Translations under genes and position numbers: made by a program
Notes under the pieces: generated by a model
Told to the model about the DNA's origin: nothing
Seen by the model: the letters and a program-made list of their open reading frames with translations, nothing else
Databases searched by the model: none
Shown: piece after piece, positions 29,923 through 40,881 of the stretch
Numbering within the stretch: the first letter of the stretch is position 1
How the letters are laid out: every line of letters starts with the position of its first letter
Assembly: GCA_028023455.1 (NCBI GenBank)
Contig: JAQFVV010006216.1
Span: 5,001-69,000 of the forward strand
Length of the DNA stretch: 64,000 nt
Origin: Epiperipatus broadwayi
Lineage: Eukaryota > Onychophora > Udeonychophora > Euonychophora > Peripatidae
Reading direction: 5' to 3'

Positions 29923-30128
29923 AATGATCACTAGATGGAGCTTACCAATAGCTCTAAACAATCTTTGCTTATATAAGTGCCAAAAAAAACTTCAAAATCC
30001 CTATTGTTAAGACCAATTGGTCTGGAAGTAGGGTCTTAATGATAAAGATTTTGAATTCCTTCTCTTTCAGCACTTATAAAAGCAAAGCTTGTTTAGAGCT
30101 ATTGGTAAGCTCCATCTAGTGATCATTT
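29922..30128. mobile_element. Foldback/MITE-like element
   Basis: A palindrome of about 207 bp. The outer arms (AAATGATCACTAGATGGAGC from 29922, and its complement ending at 30128) match for about 60 bp with few differences ('aatagctctaaacaa', 'tataagtgc'). The inner parts are diverged, around a centre near 30010-30035 (ccaattggtctgg). It has no ORF. It sits immediately next to a (TA)n tract, like most foldbacks in this window. Confidence 0.85.
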
Positions 30129-30357
30129 AAATGCAAGCTTAAAAGCAAGTTATAAAATGTATAACTTGTTTTATTAATTATATATATGTGTGGGGGGGGA
30201 GAGTTAGTTACTTCATAAGTGAAAACACATGCTTAATCATCTATTAACTAAAGTTATATAAAAATTAGCTGGATTTTGTGGTGAGAGTAACAAAGGTTCG
30301 AGTGGAATCTACCCTTAGAATATATTTTTATGCTTTTATTTCTATTTCAATGTTGCA

Positions 30358-30567
<210 letters not shown>

Positions 30568-30654
30568 TACCAACAGCAACTGCTTGCACATGAGTATGGG
30601 TTTTTTAATTCCAATAAAAGGAATGAAAGAAAAAATACTGCTTTTGAAATGAAG

Positions 30655-30743
30655 TTTGCAATAACTATATAAACCAGTATTTTATTGAAGGTTTGTGATG
30701 ATGATGTTTTAGTTGTAATTTTATATTGGACTATTTCCATCAT
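30655..30743 (-). pseudogene. PLE 5' coding fragment (unit 0)
   Basis: On the minus strand the frame starts MMEIVQYKITTKTSSSQTF. This parallels the start MMEIIQYKNTTRTPSSSTF of the full unit at 33379. The two starts are 2,636 bp apart, so this is the leading edge of the next unit in a head-to-tail array. Homology fades towards the (TAA)n array, which cuts the unit off. No RT or endonuclease part of this unit remains. Confidence 0.65.
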
Positions 30744-31015
30744 CTAATATGTGTGTTGAATGTCTTTAAAAAATTTATTTAACTATTCCAAATACATCAA
30801 ACTTAGTTATAGCACATCAAACAGGTTAGTATATGCACAACAATTCAAGATGATTTTTCCACCTTCTTCAGATGTTGCTGCCGTGAACAGCGTGACAGTA
30901 CTAGCATGAGATTCAAACTTAGGTCCTTAGATTCTTGATTATTGAATTTTAAGGTAATTCTCTAACCAACTGAGTCATCTGGCTAAAGGCAACAGTCAAT
31001 ATAAATTGTATATAC
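30744..31015 (-). other. PLE inter-unit (pseudo-LTR-like) region of unit 1
   Basis: This is the spacer between the endonuclease end of unit 1 and the start of unit 0. It is matched by the equivalent spacer at 33380-33660 (shared 'atagcacatcaaacaggtta', 'ggtccttagattct'). A repeated non-coding segment between head-to-tail PLE copies corresponds to the pseudo-LTR described for this class. It contains a tRNA-like sequence at 30897-30985. Confidence 0.6.
30897..30985 (-). ncRNA. tRNA-like (Pol III A/B box) sequence, degenerate
   Basis: The minus strand shows an A-box-like TGACTCAGTTGGTTAGAG (30977 downward) and a B-box-like AAGTTTGAATCTCA (30921 to 30907). The spacing is wider than in a tRNA because of extra bases in the middle. 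The paired copy at 33543-33620 has a better A box. It is a tRNA relic or SINE head embedded in the PLE spacer, not a working tRNA gene. Confidence 0.45.
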
Positions 31016-31366
31016 TTATCCATGAGGTTTTTTCTGATTTATCCACTTTTTCCTAAGAGCAAAGTTGATTTCTGTTTTCCATACATTATGTATAGTCACA
31101 CTAGGTTGGCTTATGGGATTTTTTACCATTTTCATGTGAGCAGCTTCTTTAAATTTTTTTATCTGTACCTTTTCTTTTCTATCCAATATTTTTGTATTTT
31201 CCCAATTTAACATATGTTTATTTGTAGACACAAAATATGCTATTTTAGATACATCTGTTTTTTCTCTTCTAATCATCAGTTATGTTCTTGCAAGTGCTTT
31301 TCAATGGGACAAATGGTCTCACCAATATATGTCTTCCACATTCACATGGTATTTCATAGATGCTGT
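31016..31366 (-). pseudogene. PLE GIY-YIG endonuclease end, unit 1 (frameshifted)
   Basis: The minus strand encodes IYEIPCECGR (31362 downward), the first strand and CxC pair typical of PLE GIY-YIG domains. It is followed after a frameshift by recognisable 'GET.CPIEKHL'. A further frame (31276-31016, 86 aa, starting MIRREKTDVSKIAYF) gives the domain's C-terminal part. The frameshift between the two disrupts the domain, so it cannot be active as read. Confidence 0.7.
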
Positions 31367-31879
31367 TTTTTTTTCTTTTCAGCATATCAAGTTTAGGCGT
31401 TGTAGCTGTTAGAATTTCTCATAGTGTGATATGCCTCAGGGAAGCTATTTTGATGTTATACTGATAGCAGATTTTTTTTAATTTGTCCATTCATAATTGG
31501 ATTTTAGCTTGATGTGTTTTTTTTGTTGTCTATTTAACATTTTTTTTAAAACAGCTGATAGCTAACGATTTTTTATAATAGTTTGCTCTATATAGATCAT
31601 TTCTTTTTTGAAATCAGTGGTTTCTGAACAAACTTCTTTTAGTCTGTTTCTTAGTGATAGTATAACTTCATGTTTTGGGTTTCTGGTATGATTGGATATA
31701 TAGGCTAGGTATTTTCCTGTATGTATAGATTTTTGATAAAAGGTAGTTTTGATTTACCATGATGGAGTCTTGGCATAAGAACATCTAACAATGTCAATTT
31801 TTGGTTTTTGTTCTGATTCTATTGTAAATTTAATTGAAGGAACATGTTGATGTGTTACTAGTAAGGTTGTAGCAGTGCT

Positions 31880-32420
31880 TCACCATGTTGCCATACAATA
31901 AATGTATCATCCATATAGTGAAATCAAGATTTAGGTGGATATGGAGTAGTATTTATGGCTGTGATTTCAAGTTCTTCCTTGAAAATATTTCTAATCAGGC
32001 TAGACAGTGGTGAGCCCAAAGCCATTCCTTGATTTTGTTGAAATTATTCTGTGTTATATTGAAAGTAGGTTGTGTTTATACAAAATGTTAATAGTTTCAT
32101 TATACTGTCAATAGGAAAAGCTGTTATGATTTGCAAACTATTATCACCATTTCATATTTTCCTTATAATAGACTATGCTTCTTCATATGATACATTTGTG
32201 AATAAACTTTCCACATCAAAGCTTACCTGTAAGTCAGTTCTTTCAATTTTCATGTTCTTTATTAATTCTACAAGGTGTCTAAAATCCCTGACAAAATACT
32301 GTTTCTTGTATACCAAAAGAATTAGAACTTTGAGAAGAAATATTGCCAAATTGTGGCAAGGTGAATCTCTAGGACTAACAATTAGTCTTAATGGAACATG
32401 ATCCTTATGAGCAAGTTTGC
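31880..32420 (-). pseudogene. PLE reverse transcriptase core, unit 1 (stops)
   Basis: Read on the minus strand in order: RPIVSPRDSPC-like segment (about 32395-32340), DLQVSFDVESLFTNVSYEEA (32240 downward; contains the first catalytic Asp of motif A), NSLQIITAFPIDSIMKLLTF, FQQNQGMALGSPLS (motif B) and YMDDTF (motif C, 31917-31900). In-frame stops occur after YEEA, within QYNTE*FQQ and just before YMDD. The catalytic aspartates themselves are kept. This is typical decay of a once complete RT. Confidence 0.8.
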
Positions 32421-33028
32421 TGAAATATGATGTTATCTTACTTTTTTCTGAGTCAATGAAGTATCTGCAATGATTTCTGAGTAATTTTTTTAACTTTTTG
32501 TTTCCATACTTGGTATTGGATGTTTTTACACTTTTATATAGTGGCCTGCTCTGAGGAATTCTGGTATTTTGTTATCATAATCAGTTGTATCCATTACAAC
32601 TGTAGCATTGCCTTTATCAGCAATGAGAATAATTATAGATGTATCTACTTTGAGAGATGTAATTACTTTCCTCTCCTCGTGGAATATGTTCGACTTCAAT
32701 TTTTGTTGCTTGTCAAGTATTCTTTTTACTCTCCAGCATAATTCTACTGCAAGGCAATGTTTGAAGGACTTCCTTGGTGGCTGCCATTACTTCTAATAAA
32801 GGGATATTAGTCAGTGTTATGGCTAAGTTTCATTTTCTTTTAAGAAGAGAAATTTCAGTATTGTTAGATGTGTAGAACTAAGATTTTAACAGATTAAGTT
32901 GTTACATTGCTTGGTATATTATAATTTTTGATTTCCTCTTTTGCATGCTTTATTTTTTCATGTAATGTAGAATATGATTTTCTTGTTACTTGAGAAACAC
33001 TCATGTAATCATCATCAGTCAGATTATT

Positions 33029-33379
33029 TTAAAAAAAACATTCTATATTATTAATAGAATGCATTATTTGATACTTAGACAACCTTTGAGCAATTATTTT
33101 TTCTCTTAACAGAGCTTCACATGCTCTCTGAGTAATTTTCTCAGCTCTCTGAGAGGGAATTGGAGGTTTTGGTTGCACACTTTTCGGAATTCCCCTTTCA
33201 GATTTACATTTACTTAAGAAAGTTAAATGATTTTCTACTTTAGACAGCTTTAGACATAATTTTTTATAATGTCTAAAGTTTGATATAGTAACAGGTCCAT
33301 ACCAAATGCTTAATGTTTTTCTGAAGGTTGATGATGATGGTGTTCTAGTTGTATTTTTATATTGGATTATTTCCATCAT
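33029..33379 (-). pseudogene. PLE N-terminal ORF part, unit 1
   Basis: An open 116-aa frame on the minus strand (starting MMEIIQYKNTTRTPS). It is basic and Lys/Arg/Ser-rich, with a segment SQRAEKITQRACEALLREKI that is likely helical. Conserved function is not known to me. It is placed in the element by its position upstream of the RT and by the repeated starts at 30743 and at about 45195. Confidence 0.6.
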
Positions 33380-34295
33380 CTAATATGCATATTGGATGTC
33401 ATTAGAAAAAAAATAACTTTTATTTACATAGTCCAAATCAATTCAACTATTAGTAATAGCACATCAAACAGGTTAGTTATGCAAAATGTTTTGAATGTAT
33501 AATTCTACCATCTTCTTCTGGTGTTGCTAATCTGACCAGTGATAGTCCTAGCATGGGATTTGAAATTGGGTCCTTAGATTCTAGATTATTGAATTTTCTA
33601 ACCAGCTGAGCCATCCTGCCAAAGGCAACAGTCAGTACAAATTTATTATGTTTATCTATGAAGTTCCTCCTGATTTCTACACTTTTTCTAAAAGCAAAGT
33701 TGATTAGTGGTTTCTATATATTATGCATAGTCACAGGTTGGATTATGGGATTTTTGTCATTGTCATGTGAGCAGCTTCTTTAAATTTTCTTCTCTGTACC
33801 TTTTCTTTTCTATCCAATATTTTTGTATTTTCCCAATTGATAATATGTTCATTGGTTCATACAAGGTATGATATCTTAGATGCATCTGATTTCTCTCTCC
33901 TAATCATCAATTTATGTACTTGAAAGTGCTTTTAAGTGGTATAACTGGTCTCACCAATATATGTTCTTCCACATCCACATGGTATATCATAGATGCAGTT
34001 TTTTTCCAATATTTCAAATTTATGCTTTTTAGATGTTACAGTTCTTCATAGGGTGGTATGGCTAAGGAAAGTTATTCAGATGTATACTGACTGTAGATTT
34101 TTTTTAATTTGTCTACTATTTTCGGAATGTATGGATACACTACAGTACCAATAATTGACTTTTCTTTTGATGATTCTTTTTGTTGTCTATTTAACATTTT
34201 CTTAATAATAGCTGATGGATAACCACATTTCATAAGAATTTATTCAATATATATATTTTCTTTTTTAAATCAGTTTTTCTGACAGAGACAGTGCA
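33380..34295 (-). mobile_element. Penelope-like element unit 2 (3' part)
   Basis: A second head-to-tail unit upstream of unit 1, truncated at about 34285-34300. It keeps the GIY-YIG start IYDIPCGCGRTYIGET (minus, about 33998-33950), the C-terminal tail and the full spacer down to the start of unit 1. It matches unit 1 from about 31625 leftwards, and the match stops at 34285-34300, where an inverted PLE piece begins. Stops and frameshifts are present. Confidence 0.75.
33543..33620 (-). ncRNA. tRNA-like sequence in the unit 2 PLE spacer
   Basis: On the minus strand: GGATGGCTCAGCTGGTTAGA (a close match to an A box), then AATTTCAAATCCC (B-box-like), over about 78 nt. This is the length and spacing of a tRNA. 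I could not confirm a clean anticodon arm or acceptor stem, so it is a pseudo-tRNA. Its recurrence in unit 1 means it is part of the element and not a chance insertion. Confidence 0.5.
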
Positions 34296-34299
34296 ACTG

Positions 34300-34990
34300 T
34301 TGTAATGGATACAACTAATTAGGACAACAACATACAAGAACTCATCACAGCAGGCCAATATAGAAAAATGGCAAAAAATCCAATACTGAGTATGAAAACA
34401 AATTTACATCAGAAACCATCACAGATACTTCACTGATTCAGAACAAAGTAAAATAACATCATATTTTCAGCAAAAGTTTTCATGTTTATGGTCTACCTAA
34501 AATCTATAAGGATCATGTTCCATTAAGACCTATTGTTAGTTCTAGAGATTCACCTTGTCAAAATTTTTGCAAAATTTCTTCTCAATGTTTTATGTTTTTT
34601 GGTATACAAGACCCAATCCTTTGTCAATGATTTTAAACACTTTGTATAATTAATCAGGAACATGAAAATTGAAAGAAATTACTTACGAGTATGCTTTTAT
34701 GTGGAAAGTTTATTCACGAATCTATCATTTAAAGAAGCATTGTTTATTGTAAGGAAAAAACAAAATCATGATAATAGTTTACAAACCATAACAGCTCTTT
34801 CTATTGATAGTATAATAAAACTATTAACATTTTGTATAAAACAACCTACTTTCAATATAATACAGAAGTCTTCCAGCAAAAATCAAGGAAATGACTATGG
34901 GCTCACCACTCTTTCTCCTGTTTAGCATAATTTACATGGAAGAACTTGAAACTGAAGCCATAAAAACTACTCCATATCCACCTAAATTTT
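34300..34990 (+). pseudogene. Inverted PLE reverse transcriptase fragment
   Basis: A plus-strand RT piece, opposite to its neighbours. It starts within TVVMDTT (about 34308), passes RPIVSSRDSPCQNF (about 34523-34565), CFYVESLFTNLSFKEAL (34694-34745, where motif A Asp is replaced by Tyr) and the motif B region NQGN (about 34883), and ends near ELETEAIKTTPYPPK (34990), just before the YxDD box. Frameshifts and stops are present. The equivalent RT residues of unit 1 are on the minus strand, so this forms an inverted junction typical of PLE insertions. Confidence 0.8.
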
Positions 34991-35448
34991 GACCCATGCA
35001 TGCACACACATCTAAGAGTGTAAAACTGATCCTATTTAAGGCAAGCTTCTTTTAATAATCCACTTCAACTTTAAATAACTAAATGCTACTGAATTATTTT
35101 AAGACTTAACTGAAGTATTTATCAACCCAATAAGTTTTCAACACTAAAATTAAAATATTCATTCAGCTAGCTTTCTTTCTTTCTTTTAACTTTTATAAAA
35201 ATTTTACATTATAAACATGCACATTATTAATTAGATATGAGTAGCAGTTATATATTCTATTAATACCTTTTATTAGATAACTATTTAACTCCAAGGATAT
35301 GAAATATTACTTATTAAGTGAGACCATTTTATCTACATATTAAATGATATAGTTTTATGTCTCTGGTTATTTATATTATTTTATATTTTATTTTATTTTA
35401 TGACTAAGTATTATATACTGCACTGTTAAAATGCCCTAATAAAAACAG
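34991..35448. other. AT-rich non-coding stretch
   Basis: Nothing recognised beyond random short frames. Confidence 0.6.
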
Positions 35449-35465
35449 GTGGCATATCACATGGT

Positions 35466-35535
<70 letters not shown>

Positions 35536-35552
35536 ACCATGTGATATGCCAC
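35449..35552. repeat. TA-centred palindrome
   Basis: GTGGCATATCACATGGTTAC (35449) is followed by (TA)n and then the exact complement GTAACCATGTGATATGCCAC (ending 35552). The whole 104 bp is a near-perfect palindrome with a microsatellite core. It sits just before copy B1 and shares GGTTACTATATA with the palindrome at 47254-47312. Confidence 0.9.
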
Positions 35553-36528
35553 TTATATATATATATATATATTTGTGCCCTTTTCTATAGGTCAGTAATA
35601 GTTTATAAACAGTCAATTACTAAAAAATTTAAATTTAGAATATGTTCTTTTAATACATTAATTATATTAAGTCAATTATATCTTTAAAGCACAATTTAAA
35701 GCTAAAGAGAATACGTAGTATAAAATCATTTAAAAATAGTTATGTGAAGTTTAAAATATTGCTTCATATGGTTGTAAAAGCTGGCCATATTAAATAACAC
35801 AGCTATAAAAATTAAAAGTATATTTAATAAATTCAATTTTAATAGTTTAAAAACGTATAATTTAATAAATGCTATGTTTAGATTTGTAATCATATTTAAA
35901 TAGTCAAAATTAATAATATAGTATATTTTTAAAATAAACTTTGTGATGGTGAAAATTATATCTAATTCTATATTTTCTAAATTGTTCTTCCAAATTTTTT
36001 ATAATTATTTTATATAATATAAAAAGTGTATCAATTTTATAAATCTAGGCAGAGAAATAGATTAAAAATCATCTGTCAAAGTTATTAATCATGTGACTTT
36101 TAATGTGTACTCTCACACACACGCTTGTTTGAAATAATAACAAAGTTTAAAATATTTTAAAAGTTATATTATAGAATTGGATAGAATTATTGCCTATCAT
36201 AAAAGTAACTAGTATTAAACATTAAGTTAACTATCGTATAACATGTTTAAATAATGTAATAAAGACGAATACATTCATAATATAAAAATTAAATATTTTA
36301 TTTAAATAAAAATAAATAAATTGAATATTAAGAAATGGAATAAGTTATTAAAATTGCTTTAAAAGTTATTTTAAATGTTTAAATGGTTTTAATAAAATAT
36401 GAATTTATTTGAAAGTAATATTTTAAATAATATTTTAAGTTCATTACGTCACAATTTCTAATTTTGAAATTCAATTCTACTATAAACTAAAAATATGTAA
36501 ATTTGTTCTCAAGCTAAAGTAATAATTA

Positions 36529-36564
36529 ACCAATAGGAATAGGTATTCTTACAGACTATAAATA
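36529..36564 (+). promoter_or_regulatory. CCAAT/TATA pair in B1
   Basis: CCAAT at 36530 and TATAAATA at 36557, with 27 bp between starts. This is the same arrangement as in the A copies. Confidence 0.5.
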
Positions 36565-39454
36565 TGAATTGCACGGGGGTATAGGGGAAGATTAATAATG
36601 TATTGAAACCAAAGAAAGGTATATTAGCAGCTCTCAAAGAGATAGTATTTTTTTTTTATTTTAGTCAATTTTTTTTTAGTACTTTCTCATAATTTATTTG
36701 CAAAAATTAATTAATATTTTAAAAGTAACTTGCAAAAAAAGAGAGTGTAAACTAAAAAAAATATTTTAATAATTTCGTTTAACATGCTTTGTTAAATTTT
36801 TTAAAGTTTCTTTATCAGTAGTATTTTATCCAAAAATTTAACCTAGACTACGCAATGAAAATGGATATACTGTGGAATAAAATGGATAGAAATTGTAATA
36901 CTGTAAAAATGTTTGGAATATTTATTGATACAGCTTTATTAATACTTCACCGAAGAACTGTTTTGGTACATAAAAAACCACAGATCGGACATTATACGAA
37001 GTCTAAAAAATGTATTGAAACATATCATTTATAAGTTTATCCAAGATTTATTTTTAAATAGTAATAAGACAATTATATTTCATAAATTATTTTATATAAT
37101 ATATTCAAAGGAGTAAAATGTTATATTCTTTCTGAAGGTAACATTTTTTTTTATTTTTAAAAGAGATTTATAAAAATACCAAACGAAAGTTTAAATGTAT
37201 CAAGAAGGAAACATATATAAAAACTGAACACATAATTGAATAAAAGATGGATCCATGGAAATACACATAGTACATAAAAGTTTATCAAATATTTTAAAAG
37301 TTAAATTAGATGGATTGATGCATCGGATATGCAGAGAATATTGGTAGAGAAGATTAAGAAGCTTCACGGGATTAATTAATATTATGATTTAATAATTATC
37401 ATCTTAAATACTAAAACCCAGGATTATTTTCTATAAATTTTATTAAATGGATTAATAATTATTTTTATTTTAAACTTTAACGCGCTTGGTTCTGAGAACA
37501 TTTTTAAAAACTCTAGAGAAAATAATAAGCATTTTGGACTTATCAGAAACTATCGTCAAAAAAATATGTAATTATAGTTTTGATTCCTTTTATTTTGTTA
37601 ACCTAGTTTAAATCTAAATTTTTATATAAGATTAGGAAAAACATAAAAACATTAATTTATTAATATTAAAATTTTATAATATAACAATCTAATAATTTAG
37701 CTAAAAATATTTTAATATAAAGTGTATGGGTGTGAATTTTTTTTATATCTGCTATGCTCAAGTGGATAAAGAAAGCCTACTGAACACGATGACTAGATAA
37801 AGGTTATTGGTAATAATAATAACTATTGATAATTTATAGTGTATATTTTTTTTGTTTTCTTTAGATCATCCATAAATTGGAAAAATGAAGTGTAAAAGTT
37901 TTTTACTTATATGTACCGCATTTCATACATTTTAAAAAAACATTATGAGATAGGATTGATTTGAAAATATGCATACGATGATTATTTTTTTATTAGTAAT
38001 ATAATCCAACATAACAAATAATTATGTGATTCCTTTAAAATTTTCATGCCATTGGATATTCAAATATTGTCTAAGTAGATTGTATATGATTAGACATATA
38101 GAATAATGAAGTGAGCAGACTTTTCTTGTGGAACAGCTAGATTGTTTATCTATTAATGAATTTTATTTATTGTTTTGTAAATGCAGATAGTTATTTATCA
38201 ATGTAAGATGTAGAAAAATCTTGAGAAATAATGTTGAGATAGTGGCTTGGAAGTACTTAGTGAACAGGAAACCAAGATGATGTTTTAAGAAATAGGATGT
38301 TATAAGGAATGGAAATAATATTTAGTCTTTATGTGAATATCAGCATAGTTAACAAAGCCCTATGACTGATACACATTTTATTTGGACAGTGTTTATATTT
38401 CTTTAAATATTTGATGTTCTAATAAAGCTGAAGAGATAGCTTTAACATTGTCCCTGTATTAGAGGATATTAGGCAGGTAAATGTCATACCTCTTTGCATT
38501 GTACCATGATTTTGAGATATGTTAAGAGTAATACTCTAGCTTTCTTCCTTAATCCTATGCATCTGTTTTTGCTATCTTTATTTCATGTAACAGCATCGTT
38601 TAGTAAGATATTTTAAAAGAAATGATAAATAATTTACAACTAAGGTTATGCTATCGTTTTTTGGATAAGATTAGTTTATTTGCTTATAAGGAGCAGAATA
38701 TTCTAAGTTAAAAGTGAAGATCCAAAGTATCCTAAGGAAAGAAAAGAATCATAAAATATATTTTGAATTTTGTTTCAGAAATGAAATATAAACTTTTTTA
38801 AAATAAGGTATCTAAACAAAGATATTTTCTTTAAAGTGATAAATAATTTTAAATGCTTTAGTATTATTTTTTTAAGAGAAAAATAAGTATTGCATATTTT
38901 GAAATTCAATAGTACAAAGTAAATTATGTAGACAATATGCATAGTATATTTTTTTGTTTATTGATTAACAAAAATATATTGATGATTACACTTATATCAT
39001 ACTAAAGTAAGGCTTAAAGAAGAATATATTATGATTAGTAAACATTGTGTGATAAATACTAAAATCTAGTACTGAATTTTGGATAATATTTTGTGTAACA
39101 TCTTTGGCTTTGCAAGATGAAATTTTTTTTAATATTTTGAGGAATCCATACTCATTATAAATTTTTGTTTTCTATAGAATTTTTTTTTTAGGTATGAATT
39201 TTTAAAATAAGATAGTTTAATAATATTAAGGATAAAATGCTGTTGCTAATAAAGTAGATAAATATATTTGTAATAAGTTAACCATAATGAGAAATCAAAT
39301 AGTAACATTTTTTTTAAATTTTGTTCTAAATTTAAATAAAGATGTAATTGAAATATAATTTTTTTTAACCCGGTAGATCAAACTGTAAAGTAAAAAAGTT
39401 AAGGATATCCACTGTAAATAGTGTAAATGAATTGTTTATTTATTTGTTATTAGT

Positions 39455-39502
39455 AATAAACTTTGTTAAATTTTGTTATTTCAAAAATTTTGTGTCCGAG
39501 TT
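39455..39502 (+). terminator. Poly(A)-signal-like region of B1
   Basis: AATAAA (39455) and then TTTGTTAAATTTTGTT and TTTTGTGTCCGAGTT. This matches A1 and B2. Confidence 0.45.
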
Positions 39503-40079
39503 ATTTATTTCTCCACATCGCTGCATGAAATCACGATATATACATAATAACTGAAAGAAATATATAATTTTGCACAAAAGATAAATAGAGAATTATTTTA
39601 AGAATTTTAAATATTTTATTGGTATTCATTATAATTAAATAATCATAATCTTATATTATTTTATTGGTCATAAATCAGTTATCACAATATTATATTAAAT
39701 TATATGCTATCAGTTGCGACACATATTTTGTTTGTCAGATTATTAAAATGCTACCACGTATTTATTATATCATTACATGAAGGTAAAAGATTATATAAAA
39801 TTATTTTATTATTTTATTATGGTAATAAAAATATAACGAAAAGAAAAGATATCCAGTAGTAATTAATCAATGAAGAATATTATTATTGTTATTTATTATT
39901 ATTAGTTTCAGTGTAGTAGATTATGACATAAAATCCCTTCTCATATTTTACTACCGTATTTTTATTAACTTAAAATAAACTTTATGAACCTGAGATTATT
40001 TATTTGAGCTAGATTATTACAAATAGAAGATTAAGACTTAATTATTAGTTTAATCTTAGTGAGTAGAAGTTATTAAAAT

Positions 40080-40139
40080 CATAAGAATACTATGAGTTTG
40101 TTATTTGAAATAGTAATAAGGGGGGATAGTGTTCTTATG
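40080..40139 (+). repeat. Conserved subterminal hairpin in B1
   Basis: CATAAGAATACTAT pairs with ATAGTGTTCTTATG across a G-rich loop (aaggggggat). It is the equivalent of the hairpins in A1 and B2. Confidence 0.6.
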
Positions 40140-40402
40140 CCATTAAGGTAGTATCCTGTGGGATATTGGCTCAATGTAATCTATCTTGTCACCTGTATTT
40201 CACTTCAAGTCTCATGAAATATTAAATATTTATTTAATTTATTTTTATAAACTGAACCTTATTCGTATTTTTAATTTGATCTAGTGAAATATTTTAATTT
40301 TAATGCTGAATATTTTAGTTATTAATTATTAACTGAGATAGAACCCGTTTTATTTTATATCATATATTATCTGGAAGTGAAGATGCATAATTACAGGTTA
40401 GA

Positions 40403-40433
<31 letters not shown>

Positions 40434-40754
40434 AAATTATATTTGGTAAATAAAAAATGAATACATATATAATAAGATTAAATTTAAAAGAAATACTTTA
40501 AAAATCTATATAATAAAAAAAAATGTCAGTAGTTTAGTTACTTACAAGACTATAATTACACATTATTGTTAACGCAAATTATTGTATTGTATTCTATTAA
40601 GTTTTGAGCAAAAATTATTTGTACCTAAAGCATTTAAATAATTACAAACTTTATCAAAGATCATTTAACAAACGACATAATTGCTGTGAAAAGTTCCAAG
40701 TCTGCATAGAAACGTGTACTTATTTATAAATTATTATTAAAATTAAAAATATAT

Positions 40755-40767
40755 GCAAGCGCTTGCA

Positions 40768-40820
<53 letters not shown>

Positions 40821-40833
40821 ATAAAGCGCTCTA

Positions 40834-40879
<46 letters not shown>
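40755..40879. repeat. Paired (TA)n tracts with palindromic 12-mer
   Basis: GCAAGCGCTTGC (40755-40766, a perfect palindrome) is followed by (TA)n 40769-40818, a spacer 'agataaagcgctctaaaa' and a second (TA)n 40838-40879 followed again by 'agataaagc'. This is a local duplication. Confidence 0.8.

Positions 40880-40881
<2 letters not shown>

Larger units (their letters stand above)
31016..33379 (-). mobile_element. Decayed Penelope-like element, unit 1
   Basis: A nearly full-length PLE on the minus strand. In order it has: a 5' ORF part (33379-33029), more frame into about 32880 (includes 'SQVTRKSYSTLHEKI'), an RT with DVESLF (about 32220), GMALGSPLS (about 32030-32003) and YMDDTF (31917-31900), a linker, a GIY-YIG endonuclease (about 31365-31285) and a C-terminal tail (31276-31016). 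Reverse transcription at the target and strand cleavage by GIY-YIG are the known activities of the class. Several stops and frameshifts show that this copy is dead. It is the middle member of a head-to-tail array. Confidence 0.85.
35573..40403 (+). mobile_element. TTGTGCCC-family element, copy B1
   Basis: A roughly 4.8-kb plus-strand copy from TTGTGCCCTTTTCTATAGG (35573) to ACAGGTTAGAA (40403), with (TA)n on both sides. It aligns with B2 along its length and with the A subfamily at landmark blocks. These are CCAAT 36530, TATAAATA 36557, acceptor-like AG 37864 before ATCATCC, AATAAA 39455 with TTTGTGTCCGAG, and the hairpin 40080-40139. A 39-codon frame starts at ATG 36910 but shows no clear relation to the A-copy ORF. 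No transposase, RT or other domain was found. Confidence 0.75.

Noticed and set aside
32072-32741. Plus-strand frames of 60-110 aa between 31022 and 32796
   Set aside because: They are antisense shadows of the PLE RT and endonuclease on the minus strand, which shows the motifs.
33003-33030. CTGATGATGA on the minus strand as a hammerhead core
   Set aside because: It lies within the PLE coding frame (DDDYMSVSQV) and no GAAA-type partner with a stem II follows.
33543-33620. Functional tRNA gene
   Set aside because: A and B boxes are visible, but I could not pair a clean acceptor stem or define an anticodon loop, and the copy in the other spacer is worse.
35573-40403. B copies as full LTR retrotransposons
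   Set aside because: No gag/pol-like frame, no primer-binding site and no paired terminal repeats of the same strand within one copy; B ends do not finish in CA.
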